Shown here in pieces: positions 12,291-22,261 of a DNA stretch of 64,000 nucleotides. The notes beneath the pieces are model-generated. The model was given only the letters and a program-made list of their open reading frames with translations. It did not search any database and was not told the origin of the DNA. Source of the DNA: an uncultured Gellertiella sp. (lineage in GTDB: Bacteria; Pseudomonadota; Alphaproteobacteria; Rhizobiales; Rhizobiaceae); the NCBI RefSeq assembly GCF_963457605.1, contig NZ_OY735139.1, positions 1,888,501 through 1,952,500 of the forward strand, read 5' to 3'. The position numbers were made by a program, and so were the translations under genes. Every line of letters starts with the position of its first letter. Position 1 is the stretch's first letter.

Positions 12291-13565
12291 TCAGGCCGCC
12301 GGAGCGGCAGTGTGCGTAAAGGTAAGGTGGCGGCCGGTATGGCCGGTAATCGTGACCTCTGCGAATTCGCGGGGCTGAAGGCCGGGGGCTGCAACCAGCG
12401 TGAAGTTTTCCGTATGCGCCATGCCGTTCATTTCGACAAGCAGCCGCTGCCTCGTCCCGACCATGCGGGTCAGATGGGCGCCTTGCAGGCTCTCGCCCAC
12501 CTCGCGCAAACGAGCGGCGCGTTCCTTGACCAGCGCCCGGTCGAGCTGCGGCATCCGGGCGGCGGGGGTTCCGGGCCTCGGACTATAGGGAAAGACATGC
12601 AGCTGCGCGATGCCGCACGCCCGCGCATGCCGGGCAGCATTCTCCGCCATCCCCTCCGTCTCGGTCGGAAAACCCGCGATCATGTCGGCCCCGAAGGCGA
12701 TGTCGGGCCTGAGCCGCCGGGCCTGGTCGCAGAAGGCAAGCGCCTGCGCCGAGAAATGCCGCCGTTTCATCCGTTTGAGGATCAGGTCGTCGCCATGCTG
12801 CAGGGAGAGGTGCAGATGCGGCATGAAGCGCGGCTCGTCGGCAATCAGGTCGAGAAGATCCCGGTCGACCTCGATGCTGTCGATGGAGGAAAGCCGCAGC
12901 CGGGCAATGTCGGGCACCTGCTTCAGCAGGGTCTTTGCGAGGAGCCCGAGGCTCGGGTGTCCCGGCAGGTCCGCCCCGTAGCTGGTCGCATCGACGCCGG
13001 TCAGCACCACTTCGCGATATCCCGCCTCGACCAGATGCCGGGCCTGATCGACCACCGCCCCCATCGGTACCGAGCGCGAATTGCCGCGGCCGAAGGGAAT
13101 GATGCAGAAGGTGCAGCGATGATCGCAGCCATTCTGCACCTGCAGGAAGGCGCGGACATGGCCATCGATGTGATCGACCAGCTGCGGCGCGGTTTGCGTG
13201 ACACTCATGATGTCGTTGACACGGAGCTTTTCCTCGCCCGACAGGCCGAAATCCGGTGCCATCACATAGTTTTCGGCCTTCAGCTTTTCCGTGTTGCCGA
13301 GCACCAGATCGACCTCGGCCATCGCGGCGAAGCTCTGCTTGTCGGTCTGGGCGGCACAGCCGGTGACGATGATGCGGGCCTCGGGGTTCTGCCTGCGGGC
13401 GCGGCGGATCGCCTGACGGGCCTGGCGCACCGCCTCGCCGGTAACGGCACAGGTATTGACCAGGATCGCCCGGTCCAGCCCGGCCTTTTCGGCCTCGCGC
13501 CGCATGACCTCGGATTCGTAGGTATTGAGGCGGCAGCCGAAGGTTATGACCTCGATGCCGCTCAC
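12291..13565 (-). CDS. mtaB: tRNA t6A37 methylthiotransferase MtaB
   Basis: Radical-SAM enzyme that converts t6A37 to ms2t6A37 in tRNAs reading ANN codons. In its 424 residues, the N-terminal UPF0004 domain carries the auxiliary cluster cysteines (FGCRLN, NTCAVT, GCAAQ). The radical-SAM motif [15 protein letters not shown] lies near residue 145, and a TRAM-like domain forms the C-terminus. The start is a GTG that overlaps the dapF stop (GTGA), so translation is coupled to dapF. MtaB is distinguished from MiaB by the short spacing and the IIPFGRG sequence; this sub-assignment is fairly secure. Confidence 0.93.
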   Translation of the reverse strand: MSGIEVITFGCRLNTYESEVMRREAEKAGLDRAILVNTCAVTGEAVRQARQAIRRARRQNPEARIIVTGCAAQTDKQSFAAMAEVDLVLGNTEKLKAENYVMAPDFGLSGEEKLRVNDIMSVTQTAPQLVDHIDGHVRAFLQVQNGCDHRCTFCIIPFGRGNSRSVPMGAVVDQARHLVEAGYREVVLTGVDATSYGADLPGHPSLGLLAKTLLKQVPDIARLRLSSIDSIEVDRDLLDLIADEPRFMPHLHLSLQHGDDLILKRMKRRHFSAQALAFCDQARRLRPDIAFGADMIAGFPTETEGMAENAARHARACGIAQLHVFPYSPRPGTPAARMPQLDRALVKERAARLREVGESLQGAHLTRMVGTRQRLLVEMNGMAHTENFTLVAAPGLQPREFAEVTITGHTGRHLTFTHTAAPAA

Positions 13566-14461
13566 GGCGCGACCGTCTCCCGGTCACGCTCGAAAGCCCC
13601 GGTCTCCGGATCGACCCGGCCCGACCATTCCCATTCCGCAGGGCCGGTCATGATCACGTGGTCGTCGCGCTCGCGCCATTCGATGAGGAGCGGCACCCGG
13701 CCCGGGCTGGTGGCGACATCGATGGTGACCTTGCGCCCGGTCTTGCCGAGGCGGGCCGCGTTGACGGCGGCAGCGCAGGCCGCAGAGCCGCAGGCCAGCG
13801 TTTCGCCCGCCCCCCGCTCCCAGGTCCTGACCGTCATCGAGGCTGGCGAGGTGACCCGTGCAAGGGTGATATTGGCGCGTTCGGGAAAGATCGGATGGTT
13901 TTCGAGCAGTGGCCCGAAACGGGCGAGATCAAAGCCCATCACGTCGTCCTTCACCCAGAAGGTGGCGTGCGGATTGCCCATCGAGGCAACGGCCGGCGAA
14001 TGCAGCACCGGATTGTCGATGGGTCCGATCTGCAGCTCGATGCGGGACGTGTCGTGAAACTCTTCCGACAGCGGAATTTTCGTCCAGTCGAAGGCGGGCT
14101 TGCCCATGTCGACCGAAATCAACCCGTCTTCAAGCTCGCGGGCAAACAGCAGGCCGGCGCGGGTGTGAAAGGTGAAACTCTTCTGCCCGGTCTCGGCGGA
14201 CAGCGCCTGCACGACGCAGCGCGTGCCATTGCCGCAGGCCTCCGCATTGCTGCCGTCGCAATTGATGATGTCGATCCAGGCATCGGTGCCGTCAGCCTTC
14301 GGATCGTGGATTGCCATGATCTGGTCGAACCGGGTGGCGGGATCGGCGGCAAGCGCAATCGCCGCATCCGGGGTGACGCGGTCCGGGCGGCCACGCATGT
14401 CGATGACGAGGATCTTGTTGCCAAGCCCGTTCATGCGCGCAAAGGGAACCATCTCTGCCAT
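13562..14461 (-). CDS. dapF: Diaminopimelate epimerase
   Basis: Converts LL- to meso-diaminopimelate for lysine and peptidoglycan. The two catalytic cysteines are seen in ACGNGTRC and in [10 protein letters not shown], and the start [16 protein letters not shown] is the family N-terminus. The ATG at 14461 was chosen (299 residues) because GAGG lies just upstream; the ATG at 14452 and a GTG at 14470 are possible alternatives. It is the first gene of the dapF-mtaB-ftsY operon, with a 4 bp overlap to mtaB. Confidence 0.96.
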   Translation of the reverse strand: MAEMVPFARMNGLGNKILVIDMRGRPDRVTPDAAIALAADPATRFDQIMAIHDPKADGTDAWIDIINCDGSNAEACGNGTRCVVQALSAETGQKSFTFHTRAGLLFARELEDGLISVDMGKPAFDWTKIPLSEEFHDTSRIELQIGPIDNPVLHSPAVASMGNPHATFWVKDDVMGFDLARFGPLLENHPIFPERANITLARVTSPASMTVRTWERGAGETLACGSAACAAAVNAARLGKTGRKVTIDVATSPGRVPLLIEWRERDDHVIMTGPAEWEWSGRVDPETGAFERDRETVAP

Positions 14462-14570
14462 CTGCCTCACTATACTCCGCCGGAATAACGCCCTGTTCCC
14501 CGTGTATATGGCGGAAGTCGGGCGAAATTACCAGTCTCGGCAGCGGCGCGTTTTCTGTCGCCGGAAGCCG

Positions 14571-15581
14571 TCAGACCGGCGACACGTCAAACACCTCGCC
14601 GGGCCGCAGGGCCAAGAACCGGTCACGCGCTATCCCGGCCTGATCCAGCGCCCGGCCGAGATCCTCGACCGGCGCATCGATCCCCTCGTTGGTGAGCTGG
14701 AACGTGCCGAAGTGATGGCCGATGGCATGGGCGGCGTGGCAGAGTTTCATGCCCTCCACCGCCTCTTCCGGGTTCTGGTGCTGGCCGCGCATGAACCAGC
14801 GCGGCTCATAGGCGCCGATGGGAAGGATCGCCAGCCGGAAATCGCCATGCTTGCGATGCAGTTCGCGATAGTTGATACCGCGGTGAAAGCCGGTATCGCC
14901 AACATGGTAGACCTTGCCCGCTGGCGTCGACAGCACGAAGGCCGCCCAGAGCGCCATCCGCCGGTCCGCCGCGCCGCGCGCCGACCAGTGGTGGCAAGGC
15001 TCGCAATCCAGCGTGAGGCGATCATTGATCTCCAGCCGGTCACCCCAGTCCATGCTGCTGACATGGGCGGCGGGAATGGCCCGATGGATGATCCGGTCAT
15101 TGCCGAGCGGCGTGACGAATTGCGGCGCCCAGGCCCGTTGCAGCGATTTCAGCGTCGCGAGATCGAGATGGTCATAGTGGTTATGGGTGACGATGACGAC
15201 ATGGATCGGCGGCAGGTCGGCAAAGGCGATGCCGGGCGGCAAAGCCCGCTGCGGGCCGATGAAGCTGAGCGGGCTCACCCGGCGCGACCAGACGGGATCG
15301 GTAAGAATGTTCATTCCCGCCACCTGGATGAGCAGGCTGGCATGCCCGACCATGGTGACCCGCAGGCGCTCGCCATTGATATTGCGGACCGGGCGAACGG
15401 CAGGAAGCGGCGCTGGACCCGGCCTTGGCCAGCGCGCCCGACCGCCGCCGAACTGCCATTTCAGCAGATCGGTGAAGGAGCCGGGCTCGACACCGCCGGG
15501 ATTGAAGAACCGGAGACCATCGAAATGGTCGGTGACCGGTCCCTGATAGTAGGGATTGCGTGCGGATATTGGTCCAGCCAT
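14571..15581 (-). CDS. MBL-fold metallo-hydrolase (NAPE-PLD/UlaG-like)
   Basis: A 336-residue hydrolase with the metallo-beta-lactamase zinc motif THNHYDHLD, a later GDTGFH and the C-terminal IGAYEPRWFM segment. This set is typical of the YtnP/NAPE-PLD-like branch (PF12706) rather than true beta-lactamases. No signal peptide follows the chosen ATG at 15581. The open frame extends 39 codons upstream, and a second start at 15650 cannot be excluded because no strong ribosome site is visible at either. The substrate is unknown. It is divergent from ffh and separated from dapF by 109 bp. Confidence 0.85.
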   Translation of the reverse strand: MAGPISARNPYYQGPVTDHFDGLRFFNPGGVEPGSFTDLLKWQFGGGRARWPRPGPAPLPAVRPVRNINGERLRVTMVGHASLLIQVAGMNILTDPVWSRRVSPLSFIGPQRALPPGIAFADLPPIHVVIVTHNHYDHLDLATLKSLQRAWAPQFVTPLGNDRIIHRAIPAAHVSSMDWGDRLEINDRLTLDCEPCHHWSARGAADRRMALWAAFVLSTPAGKVYHVGDTGFHRGINYRELHRKHGDFRLAILPIGAYEPRWFMRGQHQNPEEAVEGMKLCHAAHAIGHHFGTFQLTNEGIDAPVEDLGRALDQAGIARDRFLALRPGEVFDVSPV

Positions 15582-15949
15582 GAAGAGGTCCCGTGCGTGT
15601 CTGTTGCGTGTCAGGTGTCCCGCCCGGATGTGAAATTCAAGGCGGGACATGCAAAAGATCCGGATGCCTGCCCCGGCTGCCTCCACCCTGACCGGCAAAA
15701 CGTCGGCTTTTGGCAGCGCTACAGCGCCCCAGCTTGACTTTTGCCGCGCAATCGTGTCTTAAGCGCCCATTCAGCGAGAGCATTGAGCATCACGCCGCCG
15801 ACCGGGGCCCTTCAAAGTGGCAAGGTATCCCGGAGGTCAACATCCGACAGCGCGATGCGCCCTCGGGTGCTTTCCGGCATTGCGTCTTGTCATTCTTCCG
15901 TTGAGCGCCAACGTTTCCGGTACCCCGAAAACGGCACAAGGAAGAGAAG
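15582..15949. other. Divergent intergenic region, MBL hydrolase / ffh
   Basis: 368 bp with no convincing gene. It must hold the promoters of both neighbours. I looked for the 4.5S/SRP RNA hallmark (GGTCAGG...GNRA...AGCA) and did not find it. A plausible ffh promoter is listed separately at 15733-15762. Confidence 0.6.
15733..15762 (+). promoter_or_regulatory. Candidate housekeeping promoter of ffh operon
   Basis: CTTGAC at 15733-15738, the alphaproteobacterial -35 consensus, is followed 17-18 bp later by TCTTAA, a moderate -10. It lies about 190 bp before ffh. The -35 is good and the -10 weak, so this is tentative. Confidence 0.35.
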
Positions 15950-17521
15950 ATGTTTGAAAACCTCCAGGACCGTCTTGGTTCCATTCTGAATGGACTGACA
16001 GGCCGTGGCGCCCTTTCGGAAGCCGATGTTTCCGCCGCGCTGCGGGAGGTTCGCCGCGCGCTTCTGGAAGCCGACGTGTCGCTGGACGTGGTGCGCTCCT
16101 TTACCGACCGCGTGCGCGACAAGGCCGTTGGCGCGGAAATCCTGAAAAGCATCAAGCCCGGCCAGATGGTGGTCAAGATCGTCCATGACGAGCTGGTCGA
16201 AATGCTGGGTTCCGACGGCGTCGGCATCGACCTGCACGCCGCCGCCCCGGTGGTGATCATGATGGTCGGCCTGCAGGGTTCGGGCAAGACCACGACGACG
16301 GCGAAAATCGCCCACCGGCTGACGACCCGCGACCGTCGCAAGGTGCTGATGGCCTCGCTCGACACCCGTCGCCCGGCAGCCCAGGAACAGCTGCGCCAGC
16401 TCGGCGCGCAGGCCTCCATCGATGTCCTGCCCGTCATCGCCGGCCAGTCGCCCGAAGACATAGCCACCCGCGCCGTGCAGGCAGCAAGGCTCGGCGGCCA
16501 CGATGTCGTCATCCTCGACACCGCCGGCCGTACCCACATCGACGAACCGCTGATGGCCGAAATGGCCGAGATCAAGCGGCGCTCCGGTCCGCATGAAATC
16601 CTGCTGGTGGCCGACAGCCTGACCGGTCAGGATGCGGTCAACCTTGCCCGCAGCTTCGACGAGCGGGTCGGCATTACCGGCCTCGTCCTTACCCGCATGG
16701 ATGGCGATGGCCGTGGTGGCGCGGCGCTCTCGATGCGTGCCGTGACCGGCAAGCCGGTCAAGCTGATCGGCACCGGCGAGCGGATGGGCGAACTCGACGA
16801 GTTCCATCCCCGCCGTATCGCCGACCGCATTCTCGGCATGGGCGACATCGTGTCGCTGGTCGAAAAGGCTGCCGAAAACATCGACGCCGAGAAGGCAGCC
16901 GCCATGGCCGCCAAGATGGCCAAGGGCAAGTTCGACCTCAACGATCTCTCCGACCAGCTTGCCCAGATGCAGAAGATGGGCGGCATGGGCGGCATCATGG
17001 GTCTGATGCCCGGCATGGGCGGCATGAAGGACAAGATGGCGGCGGCAGGTCTCGACGACCGGCTGTTCAAGCGCCAGATGGCGATCATCTCCTCGATGAC
17101 CAGGGCCGAGCGCTCCAATCCCGATCTGCTCAAGCATTCGCGCAAGAAGCGCATTGCCGCGGGCTCCGGCACCGATGCCGCCGAAATCAACAAGCTTCTG
17201 AAAATGCACCGCCAGATGGCCGACATGATGAAAATGATGGGCGGCAAGGGCAAGGGCGGCATGATGAAGCAGATGATGGGCGGCCTTGCTGGCAAGATGG
17301 GTCTCGGCGGCCTGATGGGCGGCGGCATGCCCGACCTTGCCAACATGGATCCGAAGCAGCTCGAAGCGCTGGCAAGGCAGGCGGAAGCCTCCGGCCTGAT
17401 GAAGCCCGGTGCAATGCCCGGCGGTCTTGGCGGGCTCGGCGGTCTTGGCGGCGGTGCGGCTCCGAAACTGCCGGGTCTCGGCGGTTTGCCGGGCCTTCCC
17501 GGCCTGCCACGGAAGAAGTGA
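15950..17521 (+). CDS. ffh: Signal recognition particle protein Ffh
   Basis: SRP54 GTPase that binds signal sequences and 4.5S RNA. The 523 residues contain the N domain, then the G domain with G1 GLQGSGKTTTTAK (about 107-119), DTRRPAA, DTAGR and TRMDGDGRGG. A Met- and Gly-rich M domain of about 220 residues follows, with many MGGMGG and KMMGGKGKGG repeats. It begins MFENLQDRLG, standard for the family, with GGAAGAGAAG just upstream. It is the first gene of a translation-related run with chorismate mutase, rpsP, rimM, trmD and rplS. Confidence 0.97.
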   Translation: MFENLQDRLGSILNGLTGRGALSEADVSAALREVRRALLEADVSLDVVRSFTDRVRDKAVGAEILKSIKPGQMVVKIVHDELVEMLGSDGVGIDLHAAAPVVIMMVGLQGSGKTTTTAKIAHRLTTRDRRKVLMASLDTRRPAAQEQLRQLGAQASIDVLPVIAGQSPEDIATRAVQAARLGGHDVVILDTAGRTHIDEPLMAEMAEIKRRSGPHEILLVADSLTGQDAVNLARSFDERVGITGLVLTRMDGDGRGGAALSMRAVTGKPVKLIGTGERMGELDEFHPRRIADRILGMGDIVSLVEKAAENIDAEKAAAMAAKMAKGKFDLNDLSDQLAQMQKMGGMGGIMGLMPGMGGMKDKMAAAGLDDRLFKRQMAIISSMTRAERSNPDLLKHSRKKRIAAGSGTDAAEINKLLKMHRQMADMMKMMGGKGKGGMMKQMMGGLAGKMGLGGLMGGGMPDLANMDPKQLEALARQAEASGLMKPGAMPGGLGGLGGLGGGAAPKLPGLGGLPGLPGLPRKK

Positions 17522-17533
17522 GGGAGGGGAGCG

Positions 17534-17854
17534 ATGACGACACAATCCGCCAGAGAGCAGCTTGCAGGCTACCGCCAGTCGATTGACAATATCGATGCGG
17601 CGCTGGTGCACATGCTGGCCGAACGCTTCCGCTGCACCCAGGCGGTCGGCGTGCTGAAGGCCACCCACGATTTGCCGCCGGCCGACCCGGCGCGCGAAGA
17701 ATACCAGATCACCCGCCTTAGGCGTCTCGCCGACGAGGCCAATCTGGACCCCGATTTTGCCGAGAAATTCCTGAATTTCATCATCAGGGAAGTCATCCGG
17801 CATCATGAAGCCATCGCTGCCAATCTCGGCAGCCAACCCAAACATCCCGCCTGA
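17534..17854 (+). CDS. Chorismate mutase, AroQ type
   Basis: A 106-residue all-helical chorismate mutase (AroQ alpha class, CM_2 domain) that makes prephenate for Phe and Tyr. Family residues are visible: the first-helix R (YRQSIDNIDAALVHMLAERF), K in VGVLKATHDLP, and a final helix with FLNFIIREVIRHHEAI. It has a strong ribosome site (GGGAGGGGAG) and follows ffh by 12 bp. Its place between ffh and rpsP is a recurring arrangement in Rhizobiales. It has no signal peptide, so it is cytosolic. Confidence 0.92.
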   Translation: MTTQSAREQLAGYRQSIDNIDAALVHMLAERFRCTQAVGVLKATHDLPPADPAREEYQITRLRRLADEANLDPDFAEKFLNFIIREVIRHHEAIAANLGSQPKHPA

Positions 17855-17892
17855 TCCAGGCGGAAACAAACAGCCTCAAGGAGTAACTGAAA

Positions 17893-18258
17893 ATGGCCCT
17901 GAAAATCCGTCTCGCCCGTGGTGGTTCGAAGAAGCGTCCCTACTACCACATCGTCATTGCCGATGCCCGTTCGCCCCGCGACGGCCGTTTCCTCGAGAAG
18001 GTCGGTTCCTGGAACCCGATGCTCGGCAAGGACGACGCAAAGCGCGTTGAAATCGACGCCGAGCGCGTCAAGCACTGGCTCGACAACGGCGCCCAGCCGA
18101 CCGACCGCGTGCTGCGCTTCCTCGACCAGGCCGGCCTTGCCAACCGTGCGGCCCGCCAGAACCTTGAAAAGGCAAAGCCCGGCAAGAAGGCCGTCGAACG
18201 CGCCGCTGAAAAGGCCCAGAAGGCCGAAGACGCCGCGGCTGCCGCTGCCGCAGAATAA
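17893..18258 (+). CDS. rpsP: 30S ribosomal protein S16
   Basis: S16 of the small subunit. It starts [20 protein letters not shown], the invariant family start, with an AAGGAG ribosome site. The core is about 85 residues; here the protein has 121 residues because of a Lys/Ala/Glu-rich tail ([20 protein letters not shown]...), as is usual in Rhizobiales. The gene is followed by two hairpins, so rimM may be partly transcribed on its own. Confidence 0.97.
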   Translation: MALKIRLARGGSKKRPYYHIVIADARSPRDGRFLEKVGSWNPMLGKDDAKRVEIDAERVKHWLDNGAQPTDRVLRFLDQAGLANRAARQNLEKAKPGKKAVERAAEKAQKAEDAAAAAAAE

Positions 18259-18259
18259 G

Positions 18260-18277
18260 GTCCTGTTCCGACAGGAC
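18260..18277 (+). terminator. Hairpin after rpsP (first)
   Basis: GTCCTGT and ACAGGAC form a perfect 7 bp stem with a TCCG loop, starting 2 nt after the rpsP stop. There is no T-run, so it is more likely an RNA-stabilising hairpin than a terminator. Confidence 0.5.
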
Positions 18278-18279
18278 AG

Positions 18280-18317
18280 ACGGGCGGCATGGCACCATGC
18301 CGCCCGTTGTTGTTTTT
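18280..18317 (+). terminator. Terminator between rpsP and rimM
   Basis: A perfect 13 bp stem (18280-18292 with 18295-18307) has a minimal CA loop and is followed by TGTTGTTTTT. This is a strong intrinsic-terminator shape inside the rpsP-rimM-trmD run and would lower rimM/trmD expression relative to S16. Confidence 0.75.
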
Positions 18318-18393
18318 GACGTTCCGGCGGCGGCCAAATATCCATGATCCATCACGGCGGCAGACCGCCGGACGCAACGCGCGAGACAGGCCA

Positions 18394-18963
18394 ATGACGA
18401 AACTTGAAAATCCGGTTCTCATCGCCACCGTCGGCGCGGCCCAGGGCTTGCGCGGCGAGGTCAGGATGAAGGCCTATACCGACGACCCGATGGCGGTTGG
18501 CGACTATGGCAACCTGCATGCCATGGACGGCCGTGTGTTCGAAATCCTCGACCTGCGCGAGGCAAAGACCGTGGTGATCGTCAAGTTGCGCGGCGTCAAC
18601 GACCGCAATGCGGCGGAAGCGCTGAACGGTCTCGACCTTTATATCGACCGGGCAAACCTGCCGGACGAGGAACTTGAGGATGACGAATTCTATTTTGCCG
18701 ATCTCGAAGGACTGGAAGCGGTTGACGCGGAGGGCAAGTCCTATGGCCATGTCAGCGGCATCTATGATTTTGGCGCGGGCGACCTGCTTGAACTCAAGGG
18801 TCATGGTCGCCGCCCGGCGCTGATCCCGTTTTCCGAAGCCGCCGTGCTGGAAATCGACCTCGAAGCGGGCAGAATGCTCGTCGACCCGATTGCCGCAGGC
18901 CTGGTCGAGGAGCCCTCCAGCACGTTCCAGAAGCCCAGGGATCGCGGGGAGCGCGAGAATTGA
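18394..18963 (+). CDS. rimM: Ribosome maturation factor RimM
   Basis: 16S rRNA-processing factor that binds S19 and assists 30S head maturation. The 189 residues hold the N-terminal RimM beta-barrel ([21 protein letters not shown]) and a C-terminal PRC barrel ([21 protein letters not shown] and LIPFSEAAV). The ATG at 18394 is chosen by family start; the open frame extends upstream into the terminator region. Its stop codon overlaps the TTG start of trmD. Confidence 0.95.
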   Translation: MTKLENPVLIATVGAAQGLRGEVRMKAYTDDPMAVGDYGNLHAMDGRVFEILDLREAKTVVIVKLRGVNDRNAAEALNGLDLYIDRANLPDEELEDDEFYFADLEGLEAVDAEGKSYGHVSGIYDFGAGDLLELKGHGRRPALIPFSEAAVLEIDLEAGRMLVDPIAAGLVEEPSSTFQKPRDRGEREN

Positions 18964-19658
18964 GCTTTCGCGCCAGCATCCTCACCCTTTACCCGGAAAT
19001 GTTTCCGGGGCTTCTCGGCCTGTCACTGTCCGGCAAGGCGCTGGAGCGCGGCTTCTGGTCGCTGGAGGCAGTGCAGATGCGTGATTTTGCCACCGACCGC
19101 CACCGCACCGTCGACGATACCCCTGCGGGTGGCGGGGCGGGCATGGTGCTGAAGGCGGATATCGTGGCGCGCGCCATCGACAGCCTCGGAGCCGACGACC
19201 GGCGTCCGCGGCTGATGATGAGCCCGCGCGGGCGACCGCTCACCCAGGCCCGCGTCCGCGAACTTGCCTCGGGCGAGGGCGTGGTGGTGGTCTGCGGCAG
19301 GTTCGAGGGGATCGACCAGCGGGTGATCGACGCCCGCCAGCTCGAGGAAGTCTCGATTGGTGACTATATCCTGTCGGGTGGCGAGCCGGCGGCGATGATC
19401 CTGCTCGATTCAATCGTGCGAATTCTCCCAGGCGTGATGGGCAATGACCTCTCGGGTCTGCATGAAAGCTTCGAGAGCGGACTTCTGGAACATCCGCACT
19501 ATACACGGCCGCAACTGTTCGAAGGCCGCGAGATCCCGCCTGTGCTGACCTCCGGAAACCATGCGGCCATCGCCCGCTGGCGCGAGGAGGAGGCCCGCAA
19601 GCTGACGGCAGAACGCCGGCCCGACCTTTTGTCCCGGCCCGAAACCGCCAAAAAATAA
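18960..19658 (+). CDS. trmD: tRNA (guanine-N1)-methyltransferase TrmD
   Basis: Makes m1G37 in tRNAs. In its 232 residues the SPOUT/trefoil-knot motifs are clear: [28 protein letters not shown] and GDYILSGGE. The family start [16 protein letters not shown] requires the TTG at 18960, which overlaps the rimM stop codon (TTGA), an uncommon start that implies coupled translation. No ATG in frame would keep the conserved N-terminus. Confidence 0.94.
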   Translation: MSFRASILTLYPEMFPGLLGLSLSGKALERGFWSLEAVQMRDFATDRHRTVDDTPAGGGAGMVLKADIVARAIDSLGADDRRPRLMMSPRGRPLTQARVRELASGEGVVVVCGRFEGIDQRVIDARQLEEVSIGDYILSGGEPAAMILLDSIVRILPGVMGNDLSGLHESFESGLLEHPHYTRPQLFEGREIPPVLTSGNHAAIARWREEEARKLTAERRPDLLSRPETAKK

Positions 19659-19853
19659 GGGTCGCGCGGGGTGACAAGCCCCTGCAATTGGTGTAGACGC
19701 ACCAGCGGAAATGGGGTTTCCCCCGTCTGCCAGCAAACAAAGAACATGCGAACCCGCTCCTGCCCTTGGTCTCGAGGGCATGGTTCCAAGGCTTATGCCG
19801 AAGAACTGCAGTCGAGCGCTCTGGCTGTTTCAGAAGAATGGAAAGGTTAGACC
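19659..19853 (+). other. Long leader before rplS
   Basis: 195 bp with no gene. A GC-rich hairpin-like stretch near 19665-19690 and an AAAGG ribosome site just before the rplS ATG are present. I recognise no known ribosomal-protein leader here. Confidence 0.4.
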
Positions 19854-20396
19854 ATGAACATCATTCAGCAGATCGAAGCCGAACAGGCCGCCAAGATCGA
19901 CGCCAAGCGCACCCTGCCGGAATTCTCCCCGGGCGACACCGTCCGCGTCAACGTCCGCGTCACGGAAGGCACCCGTACCCGCGTGCAGGCCTATGAAGGC
20001 GTCTGCATCGCCCGTTCTGGCGGCGGCATCAACGAAAGCTTCACCGTTCGCAAGATCTCCTATGGCGAAGGCGTCGAGCGCGTGTTCCCGGTCTACTCCC
20101 CGATGGTCGAAGGCGTTGAAATCGTTCGCCGCGGCAAGGTGCGTCGCGCCAAGCTCTATTACCTGCGCGACCGTCGCGGCAAGTCTGCCCGTATCGTTGA
20201 AAACACCGGCACCCGCGCCCGCAAGCTGAACGACGCCGAGCGCGCCGCCGTGGCCGAGGAAAAGGCCCGCGTCGAAGCCGAGAAGATTGCAGCCGCACAG
20301 GCTCTGGCCGCCGAAAAGGCAGCAGCCGATGCCGCAGCAGCTGCTGCTGCTGCCGAAAAGGCCGCTGCCGATGCAGCCGCTGCTTCTGCGGAATAA
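19854..20396 (+). CDS. rplS: 50S ribosomal protein L19
   Basis: L19, located at the 30S-50S interface. The conserved core spans about residues 1-120 ([61 protein letters not shown]). The protein reaches 180 residues because of a low-complexity Ala/Glu/Lys tail of about 60 residues. Such tails occur in Rhizobiales L19 but are absent from the usual 115-residue form. A clean terminator follows. Confidence 0.97.
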   Translation: MNIIQQIEAEQAAKIDAKRTLPEFSPGDTVRVNVRVTEGTRTRVQAYEGVCIARSGGGINESFTVRKISYGEGVERVFPVYSPMVEGVEIVRRGKVRRAKLYYLRDRRGKSARIVENTGTRARKLNDAERAAVAEEKARVEAEKIAAAQALAAEKAAADAAAAAAAAEKAAADAAAASAE

Positions 20397-20417
20397 TCTG
20401 GAACAAAATTCCACATC

Positions 20418-20450
20418 AAAGGCGGCCTTCGGGTCGCCTTTTCTGTTTTT
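20418..20450 (+). terminator. Terminator after rplS
   Basis: AAAGGCG (20418-20424) pairs with CGCCTTT (20435-20441), and a TTTTCTGTTTTT tail follows. It closes the ffh-rplS run. Confidence 0.8.
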
Positions 20451-20537
20451 GGCGCTGGCAACGGCCCTGCCACCCTTGCCACGGCCAAGCGATCTGTGAC
20501 AGTTTCTGGAAAAACGATAATCCGGGAGAGATTTCCA

Positions 20538-21335
20538 ATGTTGATCAGACGCTCCATCCTTGCAGGGCTTGTTGCCGCCGTGCTGTCCCCCCTCGTCGCC
20601 TTCGCCGCCGACCTGCCCGATCTCAAGGGCAAGAGCGTGGTGGTGGTGACCGAAAACGCCTATCCGCCGCTGCAGTTCATCGAGCCGAAATCCGGCAAGC
20701 AGATGGGCTGGGAATATGACGCCATGGACGAGATCGCCAAACGGCTGAACTTCAAGGTCGAGTACCAGCACACCAGCTGGGATGCGATGATCCAGTCGGT
20801 CTCCGACGGCCAGTACAATATCGGCATGACCGGCATCACCATCAAGGAAGAGCGCAAGGCCAAGGTTGATTTCTCCGACCCCTACATGCGCTCGCAGCAG
20901 TTCATGCTGGTGCGTGGCGACGAGAAGCGCTTCAGCGATGCCAAGAGCTTCTCCGCCTTCAAGGACGGGCTGGTCGGCGCACAGCCGGGCACGACACCCT
21001 TCTACACCGCCGTCTATGAAGTGCTCGACGGCAACGAGCAGAACCCGCGCATCAAGCTGTTCGAGACCTTCGGGGCCACCGTGCAGGCGCTGAAGGCCGG
21101 CGATGTCGATACGGTTCTGACCGATGGCACCTCCGGCAAGGGCTATGTCGATGCGTCGAATGGCGGGCTGAAAATTATCGGCGGGCCGCTCGGCACCGAG
21201 GATTTCGGCTTCATCTTCCCCAAGGGCTCCGATCTCGTCGCCCCGGTCAATGCGGCAATTGCCTCGCTGAAGGCCGACGGCACGCTCGACAAGCTGAACA
21301 AGAAATGGTTCCTCGATTACAAGATGGGCCAGTAA
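20538..21335 (+). CDS. Amino-acid ABC transporter substrate-binding protein
   Basis: A 265-residue periplasmic binding protein of SBP family 3 (polar amino acids). A Sec signal ([23 protein letters not shown]) ends near residue 23. The mature part has the family signatures [22 protein letters not shown], the signature helix [25 protein letters not shown] split across a strand, and a C-terminal [10 protein letters not shown]. The best guess is a glutamine/glutamate- or arginine-type ligand, but this cannot be read from sequence. The matching permease follows 36 bp later, with no ATPase gene nearby. Confidence 0.9.
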   Translation: MLIRRSILAGLVAAVLSPLVAFAADLPDLKGKSVVVVTENAYPPLQFIEPKSGKQMGWEYDAMDEIAKRLNFKVEYQHTSWDAMIQSVSDGQYNIGMTGITIKEERKAKVDFSDPYMRSQQFMLVRGDEKRFSDAKSFSAFKDGLVGAQPGTTPFYTAVYEVLDGNEQNPRIKLFETFGATVQALKAGDVDTVLTDGTSGKGYVDASNGGLKIIGGPLGTEDFGFIFPKGSDLVAPVNAAIASLKADGTLDKLNKKWFLDYKMGQ

Positions 21336-21371
21336 GCAGCCACATGACTTTACTTCAGGCAAGGCGCTGAC

Positions 21372-22193
21372 ATGAGCTTCCAGACCCTTTCCGGAGGCAC
21401 GAAGGAGGGCGACCGCCCCTGGTGGCTGTTTGCCCTCATCGCCATCGGCGTCACGCTCGCGGTGCTGATTTCAGTCAATGGCATCTTCACCCAAGTGTTC
21501 CTGACCGTGATCACCGGCACCGGCGTGACGATCTTCGTCACGCTGGCCGGCTACACGATTGCGCTTTGCACCGGGCTCGGCATTGCGCTGCTCGGCCTCT
21601 CCTCCAGCCTTTTCCTGCGCCAGGCGGCCCGCTTCTATGTGGAAGTGATCCGCGGCATTCCGGTGCTGGTGCTGCTGTTCTACATCGCCTTTGTCGGCGC
21701 ACCGGGTGCGGTTGCCCTTTACAACATGGTCCTCGCACCGGCGATATCGGCAGGATACCTCCAGCCGCTGATGGTGCGCGAGGTGTCGCTGATGTGGCGG
21801 GCGATCTTCGCGCTCGGCATCGGCTATTCGCCTTTCATCGCCGAGATCTTCCGGGCGGGTATCCAGTCGGTCGACAAGGGGCAGATCGAGGCCTCCAAGG
21901 CGCTCGGCCTTTCCGCCAGCCAGCGCTTCCGGCTGGTGGTGTTTCCGCAGGCGATCCGGGTGATCTTCCCGCCGCTCTCCAACGATTTCGTGGCGATGAC
22001 CAAGGACAGTTCGCTGGTCTCGGTGCTGGGCGTCGCCGACATTACCCAGATGGGCAAGGTCTATGCCTCCGGCTCCTTCCGGTTTTTCGAAACCTATTCG
22101 ATCATCGCCTTCATCTATCTCGTGCTGACCATCGGCCTGTCGATCGGGCTCCGGGGGTTTGAAAAGCGGATGCGCGGCAGGCAGCTGGCATGA
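21372..22193 (+). CDS. Amino-acid ABC transporter permease
   Basis: A 273-residue HisM/GlnP-type permease with five or more membrane helices. The cytoplasmic EAA loop is [27 protein letters not shown], which is diagnostic for the family and contacts an ATPase. It starts 36 bp after the binding-protein gene and is probably co-transcribed with it. The next gene, leuC, is unrelated, so the ATP-binding subunit must be encoded elsewhere or shared. Confidence 0.9.
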   Translation: MSFQTLSGGTKEGDRPWWLFALIAIGVTLAVLISVNGIFTQVFLTVITGTGVTIFVTLAGYTIALCTGLGIALLGLSSSLFLRQAARFYVEVIRGIPVLVLLFYIAFVGAPGAVALYNMVLAPAISAGYLQPLMVREVSLMWRAIFALGIGYSPFIAEIFRAGIQSVDKGQIEASKALGLSASQRFRLVVFPQAIRVIFPPLSNDFVAMTKDSSLVSVLGVADITQMGKVYASGSFRFFETYSIIAFIYLVLTIGLSIGLRGFEKRMRGRQLA

Positions 22194-22261
22194 GCGGACG
22201 GCGAAATCCGCCGCCTTCGCTGCCGCGACGGCAACAGGAATCCGATTGCTGAAAAGCCGGA

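Noticed and set aside
15582..15949. SRP 4.5S RNA gene upstream of ffh
   Set aside because: No conserved apical hairpin (GGTCAGG, GNRA, AGCAGCC) on either strand.
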